A DNA stretch of 6,380 nucleotides, taken from contig DDLU01000225.1 in the NCBI GenBank assembly GCA_002340305.1, forward strand, positions 1 to 6,380, given 5' to 3'. The notes under the pieces were generated by a model. It was given only the letters and a program-made list of their open reading frames with translations, did not search any database and had not been told where the DNA came from. Positions 1 through 5,580 of this stretch are shown in pieces. Made by a program: the position numbers and the translations under genes. How positions within the stretch are numbered: position 1 is the stretch's first letter; each line of letters begins with the position of its first letter. Source of the stretch: Desulfovibrio sp. UBA2564 (GTDB lineage: Bacteria; Desulfobacterota; Desulfovibrionia; Desulfovibrionales; Desulfovibrionaceae).

Positions 1-67
1 GATTATTCCCTTTGGACGCCGGAGGCGAAATCCCATATCAAAAGCGCGAAGCGCAACATATCAAAAC
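1..67. repeat. argH leader with two mini-hairpins, possible dispersed repeat
   Basis: No gene is supported in these bases. Two small perfect inverted repeats are visible: CGCC-GGA-GGCG at 17-27 and GCGC-GAA-GCGC at 44-54, each a 4-bp stem with a three-base purine-rich loop. All or part of this stretch resembles the short G+C-rich intergenic repeats common in Desulfovibrio genomes, but that is from memory and only one copy is present here. The second hairpin ends 13 bases before the argH start, and no clear Shine-Dalgarno sequence lies in the remaining gap. The argH frame stays open to the window edge, but the upstream residues are arginine-rich and unlike argininosuccinate lyase, so I do not extend the gene. 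Confidence 0.3.
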
Positions 68-1450
68 ATGGCAGATAATAAATTATGGGGCGGCAGATTT
101 GCTGCCAAGACCGCGCAGTCTGTTGAAGATTACACTGAATCCGTTAGCTACGACCAGAACCTGTACCGCGAAGATATTTCCGGCTCACAGGCTCATGCTG
201 CAATGCTGGCTGAACAGGGTGTTTTGAGTGCTGATGAAGCCGAGACTCTGATTAAAGGCCTTAATCAGGTGCTGGAAGAAATCGAATCCGGCAAATTTGA
301 ATGGAAAAAGGAGATGGAAGATCTCCATATGAATATTGAAAGCAGGCTGACCGAAATTGTCGGACCTGTTGGCGGTAAGCTGCATACAGGACGTAGCCGT
401 AACGATCAGGTCGCTACTGATTTCCGTTTGCATGTGCTTCGTTCCTTGGAAGCATGGAAAACCGCCCTTGAAAAGCTGATCGCATCTTTTACAGCCAAAG
501 CTGATGCAAACAGGGAAGTGCTGCTTCCCGGTTATACCCATTTGCAGCCTGCGCAGCCTGTGAGCCTTGCGCATCACATGCTGGCTTACGCGTGGATGTT
601 CAAGCGTGACCACAGCCGTGTTGTGGATTGCATTAAAAGAGCGAACGTTTGTCCTCTGGGTGCAGCTGCGCTGGCAGGTACTACCTATCCGCTTAAGCCT
701 GCAACTTCTGCGAAACTTCTTGGTATGGAAGAAACTTTCCGTAACAGCCTTGATGCTGTTTCCGACCGCGATTTTGTCATGGAAGCCATGTTTGCCGGAA
801 GTCTGATCATGACCCACCTGAGCCGTATCTGCGAAGAGCTGATAATTTGGGCCAACCCTTGCTTCGGCTTTATCAAGTTGCCTGATGAATTTTCCACTGG
901 TTCATCCATCATGCCCCAGAAGAAGAATCCGGACGTTTGCGAACTCATGCGCGGTAAGACCGGACGTGTCTACGGTGATCTTTTTTCACTGATGACCACC
1001 TGTAAAGGACTTCCTCTGGCGTACAATCGCGACATGCAGGAAGACAAAGAACCTTTCTTTGACTGCGACAAAACCGTGCATGCTTCCGTGGTTATTATGG
1101 CTGATATGATGGATGCCATGGGTTTCAATCCTGAAAATATGGACTCTGCATTAAAGAAAGGCTTCCTGAATGCGACCGAACTGGCTGATTACCTTGTCGG
1201 TAAGGGGATTCCCTTCCGCGAAGCTCATCATATCACCGGTTCTGCTGTTGCAAAGGCGGAAGCTGAAAGCAGAGGCCTTGAAGATATGAGCCTTAAAGAA
1301 CTCCAGACTTTCTCTGATAAGATTGATGAAGATGTCTTTGAAGTCCTTTCCTATGAAGCAGCAGTAAAACGCAGGGTTTCCCCCGGCAGCACCGGACCGG
1401 AATCCGTTGACGCACAGATTACTGAGCTGAAGGCATGGCTCGATAGCTAG
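68..1450 (+). CDS. argH: argininosuccinate lyase
   Basis: This cytoplasmic enzyme cleaves argininosuccinate to arginine and fumarate, the last step of arginine synthesis. The 460-residue length is normal for the homotetrameric fumarase/aspartase superfamily. The N-terminus has the ArgH hallmark LWGGRF (residues 6-11). The three conserved blocks are SRNDQ (110-114), GYTHLQPAQP (155-164, H158 being the conserved catalytic histidine) and GSSIMPQKKNPD (278-289), the mobile signature loop with S279/S280 carrying the catalytic serine. The C-terminus has the usual S-P-G-S-T-G-P-E segment. The ATG at 68 is chosen because it places LWGGRF at the usual distance; its ribosome binding site is poor. The gene is followed by its own terminator and converges on the restriction-modification pair. 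Codon use is richer in G+C than in that pair. argG is probably upstream outside the window (inference). The family assignment is essentially certain. Confidence 0.97.
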   Translation: MADNKLWGGRFAAKTAQSVEDYTESVSYDQNLYREDISGSQAHAAMLAEQGVLSADEAETLIKGLNQVLEEIESGKFEWKKEMEDLHMNIESRLTEIVGPVGGKLHTGRSRNDQVATDFRLHVLRSLEAWKTALEKLIASFTAKADANREVLLPGYTHLQPAQPVSLAHHMLAYAWMFKRDHSRVVDCIKRANVCPLGAAALAGTTYPLKPATSAKLLGMEETFRNSLDAVSDRDFVMEAMFAGSLIMTHLSRICEELIIWANPCFGFIKLPDEFSTGSSIMPQKKNPDVCELMRGKTGRVYGDLFSLMTTCKGLPLAYNRDMQEDKEPFFDCDKTVHASVVIMADMMDAMGFNPENMDSALKKGFLNATELADYLVGKGIPFREAHHITGSAVAKAEAESRGLEDMSLKELQTFSDKIDEDVFEVLSYEAAVKRRVSPGSTGPESVDAQITELKAWLDS

Positions 1451-1461
1451 AAGTTAAGCTG

Positions 1462-1507
1462 TAAACAAAAAGACTTCTGTCGCTGATGATAGGGGGCTTT
1501 TTGTTTA
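1462..1507 (+). terminator. intrinsic terminator of argH
   Basis: The hairpin begins 11 bases after the argH stop. The outer arms TAAACAAAAAG (1462-1472) and CTTTTTGTTTA (1497-1507) are perfectly complementary over 11 bp. Inside them, after one A-G mismatch, 1474-1481 pair with 1488-1495 over 8 bp including G-U pairs, leaving the six-base loop GCTGAT. The descending arm supplies the T tract. The G-U pairs work only in the rightward transcript (they become A-C mismatches in the leftward one), so the structure is optimised for argH, though the outer stem could also weakly stop leftward transcripts. Confidence 0.85.
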
Positions 1508-2239
1508 TTCAATAAAATCAATCCAAGAATTGCTATAGTCGATTTGATCTAGTGTCTTTTCGAAATCAAGAACAGGTGGGTGTTTAAGTTTAAATTTAAC
1601 TGCTGACGCAGGCACCGGATGGATTATTGTAAATTGAGACCCGTTAGGCTGCCATGTGAAAGTGTGCTTGCTTGTTAAAATGTTATGGGCAATGAAGTTT
1701 TTGTGTTGATTTGTTTTCCATTTGAATTCGCGGGTCAGAACTCTGTTCGTATCTATTTCGAACAGTGTGAATTCGAATGAATCCATATTACGGATCAGTA
1801 CTGTGGTGCGTAAGTTAGAAAATCTTTGATGTACAATATCTAAGCGTTCGTTCCATATGTTTAGAACACATTCTCCTGAATGTTGTATGTTTTCGAATGG
1901 GTTATCGATATCATACGAATAGGTAAGATTATTTCTTCCTGAAATAATTCTGACTGATTTTGTCGTGTGTGGATTTTTACTTTGCACAGTTTTGACAGAC
2001 CATGCTTCATTGTTTTTAACGACATCTGCCAGACCAACGGGACTTGCTAGGTGAATTCCATTCACTGCATGTGCAAATATATATCCCCAATCGTCACCTG
2101 TTATATTTTGTTTTCCAACAGCTGCATTATAAACTAATTTCTTGCATATTGCTTCTATTGTTGGCTTGGGGAAGCACCCCAGAGGGTATGATTGCTGAGT
2201 TTTGTGCTGTTTGGAGTCTCTCAATTTCGGCCTTTGCAT
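1505..2239 (-). CDS. putative type II restriction endonuclease partner
   Basis: I do not recognise this 244-residue protein by family. Its role is inferred from position: it directly follows and overlaps a C5-cytosine methyltransferase on the same strand, the usual place for the cognate type II endonuclease. A segment at residues 69-87 (G-L-A-D72-V-V ... W80-S-V-K83-T-V) resembles a PD-(D/E)xK nuclease core, with D72 and K83 as candidate metal-binding and catalytic residues. Serine occupies the usual D/E place two before the lysine; E78 or E29 might compensate. There is no signal peptide or membrane segment. The ATG at 2239 is chosen because GAGG lies six bases upstream. This start makes the first 37 codons or so overlap the methyltransferase gene in another frame. 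The stop codon is bases 1507-1505, inside the argH terminator. It could instead be an accessory protein of the methyltransferase. Confidence 0.6.
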   Translation of the reverse strand: MQRPKLRDSKQHKTQQSYPLGCFPKPTIEAICKKLVYNAAVGKQNITGDDWGYIFAHAVNGIHLASPVGLADVVKNNEAWSVKTVQSKNPHTTKSVRIISGRNNLTYSYDIDNPFENIQHSGECVLNIWNERLDIVHQRFSNLRTTVLIRNMDSFEFTLFEIDTNRVLTREFKWKTNQHKNFIAHNILTSKHTFTWQPNGSQFTIIHPVPASAVKFKLKHPPVLDFEKTLDQIDYSNSWIDFIE

Positions 2240-3125
2240 TAAGCACCTCTTCTAATACAGCTTGAATCATAGGAACAGGAACAGCATTACCAGTTTGTTT
2301 TTTTGTCTGGTAATCGGAGCAGACTATTTTGAAATTTTCGGAAAAGCCTTGCAACCTTAGAGTCTCGCGTGGGGTTAACCTTCGTTCTCCATTTACAAGA
2401 AGGTAATTATATGATGCCCCGGCTCTTAAAGCGCAAGAATACGGATAACTTGTTACGTTTCCGCTTTTGTTTTCATGCCATATGGCAAGGTCAAATTGGC
2501 TTTTATGCTTTTGTTTGCGTTTATTTTGAATCTCAACACTGGCATAAAATTTTTTGTCAACTTCGGGTTCTATAATTTGAGACAACGGTTTCATCAGTGC
2601 TTGTTTTTCAGGCCATTTAAAGTCTAATTGGTCTTTCAAAGTACCCACAATAATTGTACGTTCTCTTTTCTGCGGCAGGCCGAAGTTAAGTGCGTTTAAA
2701 ACCTTGTGCCAAGTTTTGTAGCCCAATTCATTTAAAACTCTGAGAATTGTTTGCAGAGTTTTGCCACCATTATGAGTCGATAATTGCTTAACGTTTTCCA
2801 ATATAAAGTAGGGCGGTCTTTGAGCTTTTAAAATTCTTGCAATATCAAAAAAGAGGGTTCCGCGTGTGTCTGAAAAGCCTTTTTGTTGACCGATTATGCT
2901 GAATGGCTGGCAGGGAAAACCAGCGAAAAGAAAATCATGTTTAGGGATTTCCTGCTCTGGTATCTGCGTGATGTCGCCTTCTGGACGGATATGATAATTT
3001 TGAAAATATGCCTGCTGAGCGTATTTATCAATTTCGCTTGCAAAAACACATTTCCCATTGAAAAATTTTGCTGCTTGGTGGAATCCGCCTATCCCAGCAA
3101 AAAGATCAATAAAGGTAAAACTCAC
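2127..3125 (-). CDS. DNA (cytosine-5-)-methyltransferase, type II R-M
   Basis: It transfers a methyl group from S-adenosylmethionine to C5 of cytosine in a specific duplex site, protecting host DNA from the partner nuclease. The 332 residues show the C5-methylase motifs in order: I, DLFAGIGGF (7-15), which binds AdoMet; IV, GFPCQPFS (69-76) with nucleophile C72; VI, ENV (110-112); VIII, QKRER (152-156); IX, RLTPRE (249-254) with RLQGF (257-261); X, GNAVPVPM (279-286). The target-recognition region is about residues 163-247; its target cannot be predicted by eye. The start is GTG at 3125, with GGAGG four bases upstream and motif I at the normal distance from the N-terminus. About 45 residues follow motif X, and their codons overlap the start of the next gene by 113 bases. 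Enzyme class is certain; pairing with the overlapping gene as a restriction-modification system is very likely. Confidence 0.95.
   Translation of the reverse strand: MSFTFIDLFAGIGGFHQAAKFFNGKCVFASEIDKYAQQAYFQNYHIRPEGDITQIPEQEIPKHDFLFAGFPCQPFSIIGQQKGFSDTRGTLFFDIARILKAQRPPYFILENVKQLSTHNGGKTLQTILRVLNELGYKTWHKVLNALNFGLPQKRERTIIVGTLKDQLDFKWPEKQALMKPLSQIIEPEVDKKFYASVEIQNKRKQKHKSQFDLAIWHENKSGNVTSYPYSCALRAGASYNYLLVNGERRLTPRETLRLQGFSENFKIVCSDYQTKKQTGNAVPVPMIQAVLEEVLNAKAEIERLQTAQNSAIIPSGVLPQANNRSNMQEISL
2244..2252 (-). promoter_or_regulatory. ribosome binding site of the endonuclease gene
   Basis: Read leftward the bases are GAAGAGGTG, with GAGG (2249-2246) six bases before the ATG at 2239. The same bases encode Glu-Glu-Val (residues 292-294) of the methyltransferase, so the site lies inside the upstream coding region. 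It supports the upstream ATG as the start, although its match could be a by-product of those codons. Confidence 0.5.
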
Positions 3126-3129
3126 TTTG

Positions 3130-3154
3130 CCTCCATATATAATTTTATTATATA
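3130..3154 (-). promoter_or_regulatory. methyltransferase -10 box, inverted repeat and RBS
   Basis: Read leftward, a perfect TATAAT lies at 3152-3147, about 21 bases before the GTG start, and GGAGG at 3134-3130. No good -35 hexamer sits at the proper spacing; TTGACC at 3185-3180 is 27 bases away, too far for a standard sigma-70 promoter. An exact 8-bp inverted repeat with a three-base spacer (3136-3143 and 3147-3154) covers the -10 box and the predicted start of transcription, and ends next to the RBS. It could be an operator, but A+T-rich inverted repeats arise easily by chance. Confidence 0.35.
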
Positions 3155-3200
3155 ATTGTTACGCCAGCAAAGCGGGCTCGGTCAAGTTTGGTGATTGGTA

Positions 3201-3210
3201 GAAAAAAGAA
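3201..3210 (-). terminator. T-rich tract directly after selC
   Basis: Immediately after the encoded CCA, the leftward strand reads TTCTTTTTTC. No separate hairpin precedes it, so any termination would have to use the tRNA T-arm and acceptor structure itself. If termination is incomplete, selC transcripts would run on into the methyltransferase gene, which starts 85 bases further along in the same direction. Confidence 0.3.
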
Positions 3211-3304
3211 TGGCGGAAGTGTATAGGAGTCGAACCTACCGACGAGGGTTAACCCGTCCACTGGATTTGAAGTCCAGGCGCAACACCGGTTACGATACAC
3301 TTCC
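3211..3304 (-). tRNA. selC: selenocysteine tRNA, anticodon UCA
   Basis: This tRNA is charged with serine, converted to Sec-tRNA by SelA and delivered by SelB to in-frame UGA codons. The 94-base gene folds in the bacterial tRNA-Sec pattern. It has an 8-bp acceptor (GGAAGTGT with ACACTTCC), a 6-bp D-stem with the four-base loop CGGT, and an anticodon stem CTGGA/TCCAG with loop CTTCAAA giving anticodon UCA (3270-3268). A long variable arm of about 6 bp follows (3258-3241, one bulged T), then a 5-bp T-stem with loop TTCGACT. Discriminator G and CCA are encoded (3214-3211). The 8+5 bp acceptor/T-stem and the long D-stem exclude an ordinary serine or suppressor tRNA. The gene is transcribed away from ftsH. 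No clear promoter is seen upstream: TTGGCA (3387-3382) and TATTAT (3359-3354) are 22 bases apart, too wide. In this lineage the usual users of Sec are formate dehydrogenases and hydrogenases (general knowledge). Confidence 0.96.
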
Positions 3305-3408
3305 GTTTCGGAGAAAAGATTGCTAACAATTTTGATGGCAAAGCGCAAGTACAATAATATTTTTGAATATGACTTGCCTTTTGCCAAATTAGTCTTATTA
3401 ATAGCTGA

Positions 3409-3438
3409 TTGATACTGAAGAAAAAATGTAAATACAGT
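3409..3438 (+). promoter_or_regulatory. possible sigma-70 promoter of ftsH
   Basis: TTGATA (3409-3414) is followed after 18 bases by TACAGT (3433-3438), a fair but imperfect match that would give a leader of about 55 bases. An alternative pair is TTGCCT (3374-3379) with TATTAA (3396-3401), 16 bases apart. The leader could form a 7-bp hairpin (3444-3450 with 3468-3474, one G-U pair). No heat-shock sigma-32 type promoter is visible, although ftsH is heat-induced in Escherichia coli. Confidence 0.25.
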
Positions 3439-3487
3439 CCGATGCTTGCCGTATATTGACAGGTTTAGGCAGGCCGGGCGCATATCC

Positions 3488-3493
3488 AAGGAG
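3488..3493 (+). promoter_or_regulatory. ribosome binding site that fixes the TTG start of ftsH
   Basis: AAGGAG lies seven bases before TTG at 3501, an ideal spacing. The first in-frame ATG (residue 15) falls inside the first membrane segment, so this strong site decides in favour of the TTG start. Confidence 0.75.
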
Positions 3494-3500
3494 ATAGACT

Positions 3501-5567
3501 TTGAATAGTTTTGCCAAGAATCTCTTGGTCTGGGTAACCATCATGTTGGTTATGATTGTATTGTTCAATCTCTTCAACCAGCCTCAGACTTCCCAGCTCA
3601 AACTTTCCTACACCGACTTTTTAAGCAGGGTCGATGAGGGAGAAGTCCTTCAAGTCAAGATTCAGGGGCAGAAAATCAGCGGGGTAATGGTCGGTGACAA
3701 ACGTTTTGCCACTTTCAACCCTGACGATCCTGCTCTTGTCCAGCATCTGCTGAAAAGTAAAATCGAAGTTGTGGCCGAGCCGGAAGAAGAGGCCCCATGG
3801 TATATGACTTTGTTTATATCATGGTTCCCCATGCTTCTCTTGGTCGGGGTTTGGATTTTTTTCATGCGACAAATGCAGGGTGGCGGAGGAGGCCGTGGTG
3901 GAGCCATGTCCTTCGGTCGTTCCCGTGCGCGTATGATTAATGAAGAGACTGCCCGTGTCACATTTGAAGACGTTGCTGGTGTTGATGAAGCCAAGGAAGA
4001 GCTTTCCGAGGTTGTTCAGTTCCTCAGCGAACCTAAGAAGTTTACCCGTCTCGGTGGGCGTATCCCCAAGGGTGTGCTGCTGGTGGGCCCTCCCGGTACC
4101 GGTAAAACCCTGCTTGCCCGCGCTGTTGCCGGTGAAGCCGGGGTACCTTTTTTCTCTATTTCCGGTTCCGACTTTGTTGAAATGTTTGTCGGTGTTGGTG
4201 CTTCCCGTGTGCGTGACCTTTTTTCACAGGGTAAGAAAAATGCACCTTGCCTTATCTTTATTGATGAAATTGACGCAGTGGGTCGTCAGCGTGGCGCAGG
4301 ACTCGGTGGTGGACATGATGAGCGTGAACAGACCTTGAACCAGTTGCTGGTTGAAATGGATGGTTTCGAGTCCAACGAAGGTGTTATTCTCATCGCTGCA
4401 ACCAACAGACCTGATGTTCTCGACCCTGCGCTGTTGCGTCCCGGTCGTTTTGACAGACAGGTTGTTGTGCCCACCCCGGATGTTCAGGGCCGCGCACATA
4501 TACTTAAAGTTCACACCCGCAAGACTCCTCTTGCCGGTGAAATTGATCTTGATGTTATCGCCCGAGGTACTCCCGGTTTTTCCGGTGCAGACCTTGAAAA
4601 CCTTGTTAACGAGGCTGCTCTGTACGCTGCAAAGAATAATCAGGACTATGTCAAAATGGTTGATTTTGAAGAAGCCAAAGACAAAGTCCTCATGGGTCGC
4701 GAACGCCGCAGCCTGATTCTTACTGATGAAGAGAAAAAGACCACTGCTTACCACGAAGCTGGTCATGCTCTCATCGCCAAGCTGCTTGATAATTGTGACC
4801 CTGTACATAAAGTTACCATCATTCCCCGTGGTCGTGCTCTGGGTGTAACCCAGCAGCTGCCTGTGGATGATCGCCATAACTACAATAAAGCATACCTTGA
4901 AGATACTTTGGTCATGCTGCTTGGTGGGCGTGTGGCTGAAGAACTGATCCTTGATCAGGTAACTACCGGTGCCAGCAATGACATTGAGCGTGCTACCAAA
5001 ATGGCCCGTTCCATGGTTTGTCAGTGGGGTATGAGTGAGAAGCTCGGTCCCATGACTTTCGGTGAAAGTCAGGATCAGGTCTTCCTCGGTAAAGAACTGG
5101 TTCAGCATAAGGATTTTAGTGAAGATACTTCCCGCCTCATCGATTCCGAGGTTAGAAGAATCATTGATACTGCTTATGAGACTGCCAACAAGCTGCTCAG
5201 CGAAAATGAGGACCTTCTGCACAAAGTTTCCGATGCTCTTTTGGATCGTGAAACCATTAGCGGTGACGACATCGACACCCTTATGGAAGGTGGCGAGCTT
5301 GCTCCGGTTGAAGCTGTTGCCCAGACCAAACCTTCTTCTCCGGCACGAGCCTACGGTTCCGCTGGGAAGTCCGGCTACACTCCTGTTTCCGAATCCAAAA
5401 AAGAAGAGGAAACAACTGAAGGTGATTTCTCCTTTGATGAGCAGCCCGATGAAGAAGAGTTCAAGCTCTCAGAAGATTCTGCCGGGTCTGAAGCAAAAGA
5501 AGAGAAAGTCGAAGAGCCCAAAGCTGAAGAAGCCAAGCCTTCTGAAGATAAAAAGAGTTCCGAATAA
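3501..5567 (+). CDS. ftsH: ATP-dependent zinc metalloprotease FtsH
   Basis: This is a hexameric inner-membrane AAA+ protease that extracts and degrades misassembled membrane proteins and regulatory proteins. Of 688 residues, about 8-25 and 101-122 are membrane segments flanking a periplasmic domain, followed by a glycine-rich linker (about 126-136). The AAA+ domain has Walker A GPPGTGKT (196-203), pore aromatic F229 in MFVGVG, Walker B LIFIDEID (251-258) and the second region of homology with arginine fingers R313 and R316. The protease has zinc motif HEAGH (418-422; catalytic E419) and probable third ligand D494 in SNDIE. Residues from about 601 to 688 form an acidic, Glu/Lys/Ser-rich disordered tail, making the protein roughly 40 residues longer than the E. 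coli enzyme. The start codon is TTG. folP follows 13 bases downstream, probably in the same operon. All catalytic residues are intact. Confidence 0.98.
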   Translation: MNSFAKNLLVWVTIMLVMIVLFNLFNQPQTSQLKLSYTDFLSRVDEGEVLQVKIQGQKISGVMVGDKRFATFNPDDPALVQHLLKSKIEVVAEPEEEAPWYMTLFISWFPMLLLVGVWIFFMRQMQGGGGGRGGAMSFGRSRARMINEETARVTFEDVAGVDEAKEELSEVVQFLSEPKKFTRLGGRIPKGVLLVGPPGTGKTLLARAVAGEAGVPFFSISGSDFVEMFVGVGASRVRDLFSQGKKNAPCLIFIDEIDAVGRQRGAGLGGGHDEREQTLNQLLVEMDGFESNEGVILIAATNRPDVLDPALLRPGRFDRQVVVPTPDVQGRAHILKVHTRKTPLAGEIDLDVIARGTPGFSGADLENLVNEAALYAAKNNQDYVKMVDFEEAKDKVLMGRERRSLILTDEEKKTTAYHEAGHALIAKLLDNCDPVHKVTIIPRGRALGVTQQLPVDDRHNYNKAYLEDTLVMLLGGRVAEELILDQVTTGASNDIERATKMARSMVCQWGMSEKLGPMTFGESQDQVFLGKELVQHKDFSEDTSRLIDSEVRRIIDTAYETANKLLSENEDLLHKVSDALLDRETISGDDIDTLMEGGELAPVEAVAQTKPSSPARAYGSAGKSGYTPVSESKKEEETTEGDFSFDEQPDEEEFKLSEDSAGSEAKEEKVEEPKAEEAKPSEDKKSSE

Positions 5568-5580
5568 GGATTCAGGATTT

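Larger units (their letters stand above)
1508..3160 (-). other. candidate acquired restriction-modification block
   Basis: Both genes here run leftward and are clearly A+T-richer than their neighbours: hand counts of 60-base samples gave about 33-40% G+C here, against 53% in argH and 68% in a sampled part of ftsH. The block fills the space between the argH terminator and the 3' end of selC. No integrase, transposase, terminal repeat or copy of the selC 3' end is visible, so the entry mechanism and exact edges are unknown; the limits given are approximate. Acquisition by transfer is an inference from composition, gene type and position. Confidence 0.45.

Noticed and set aside
12..227. 71-codon plus-strand frame overlapping the argH start
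   Set aside because: Its second part is argH read in another frame and the first part is the hairpin leader; no homology-like features.
185..817. 210-codon open frame antisense to argH
   Set aside because: It overlaps the conserved argH core completely and its translation has no domain-like features.
2369..3155. Plus-strand open frames opposite the methyltransferase (2369-2575, 2883-3155)
   Set aside because: They are antisense to conserved methyltransferase motifs and look like shadows.
1451..3210. Attachment-site repeat of the selC 3' end flanking the R-M block
   Set aside because: I looked for a copy of the T-arm/acceptor sequence near the argH terminator and in the block and saw none, so tRNA-targeted integration is not shown.
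3456..3461. Perfect TTGACA as a -35 box for ftsH
   Set aside because: A -10 box at normal spacing would fall at about 3479-3485, where there is only a poor match, and transcription would start in the ribosome binding site.
3148..3489. 113-codon minus-strand frame across selC
   Set aside because: It runs straight through the tRNA gene and both flanking promoter regions; chance frame.
4224..5222. 332-codon open frame on the minus strand inside ftsH
   Set aside because: It is fully antisense to a certain ftsH, shows no recognisable motif, and long antisense frames arise from the codon bias of G+C-rich genes.
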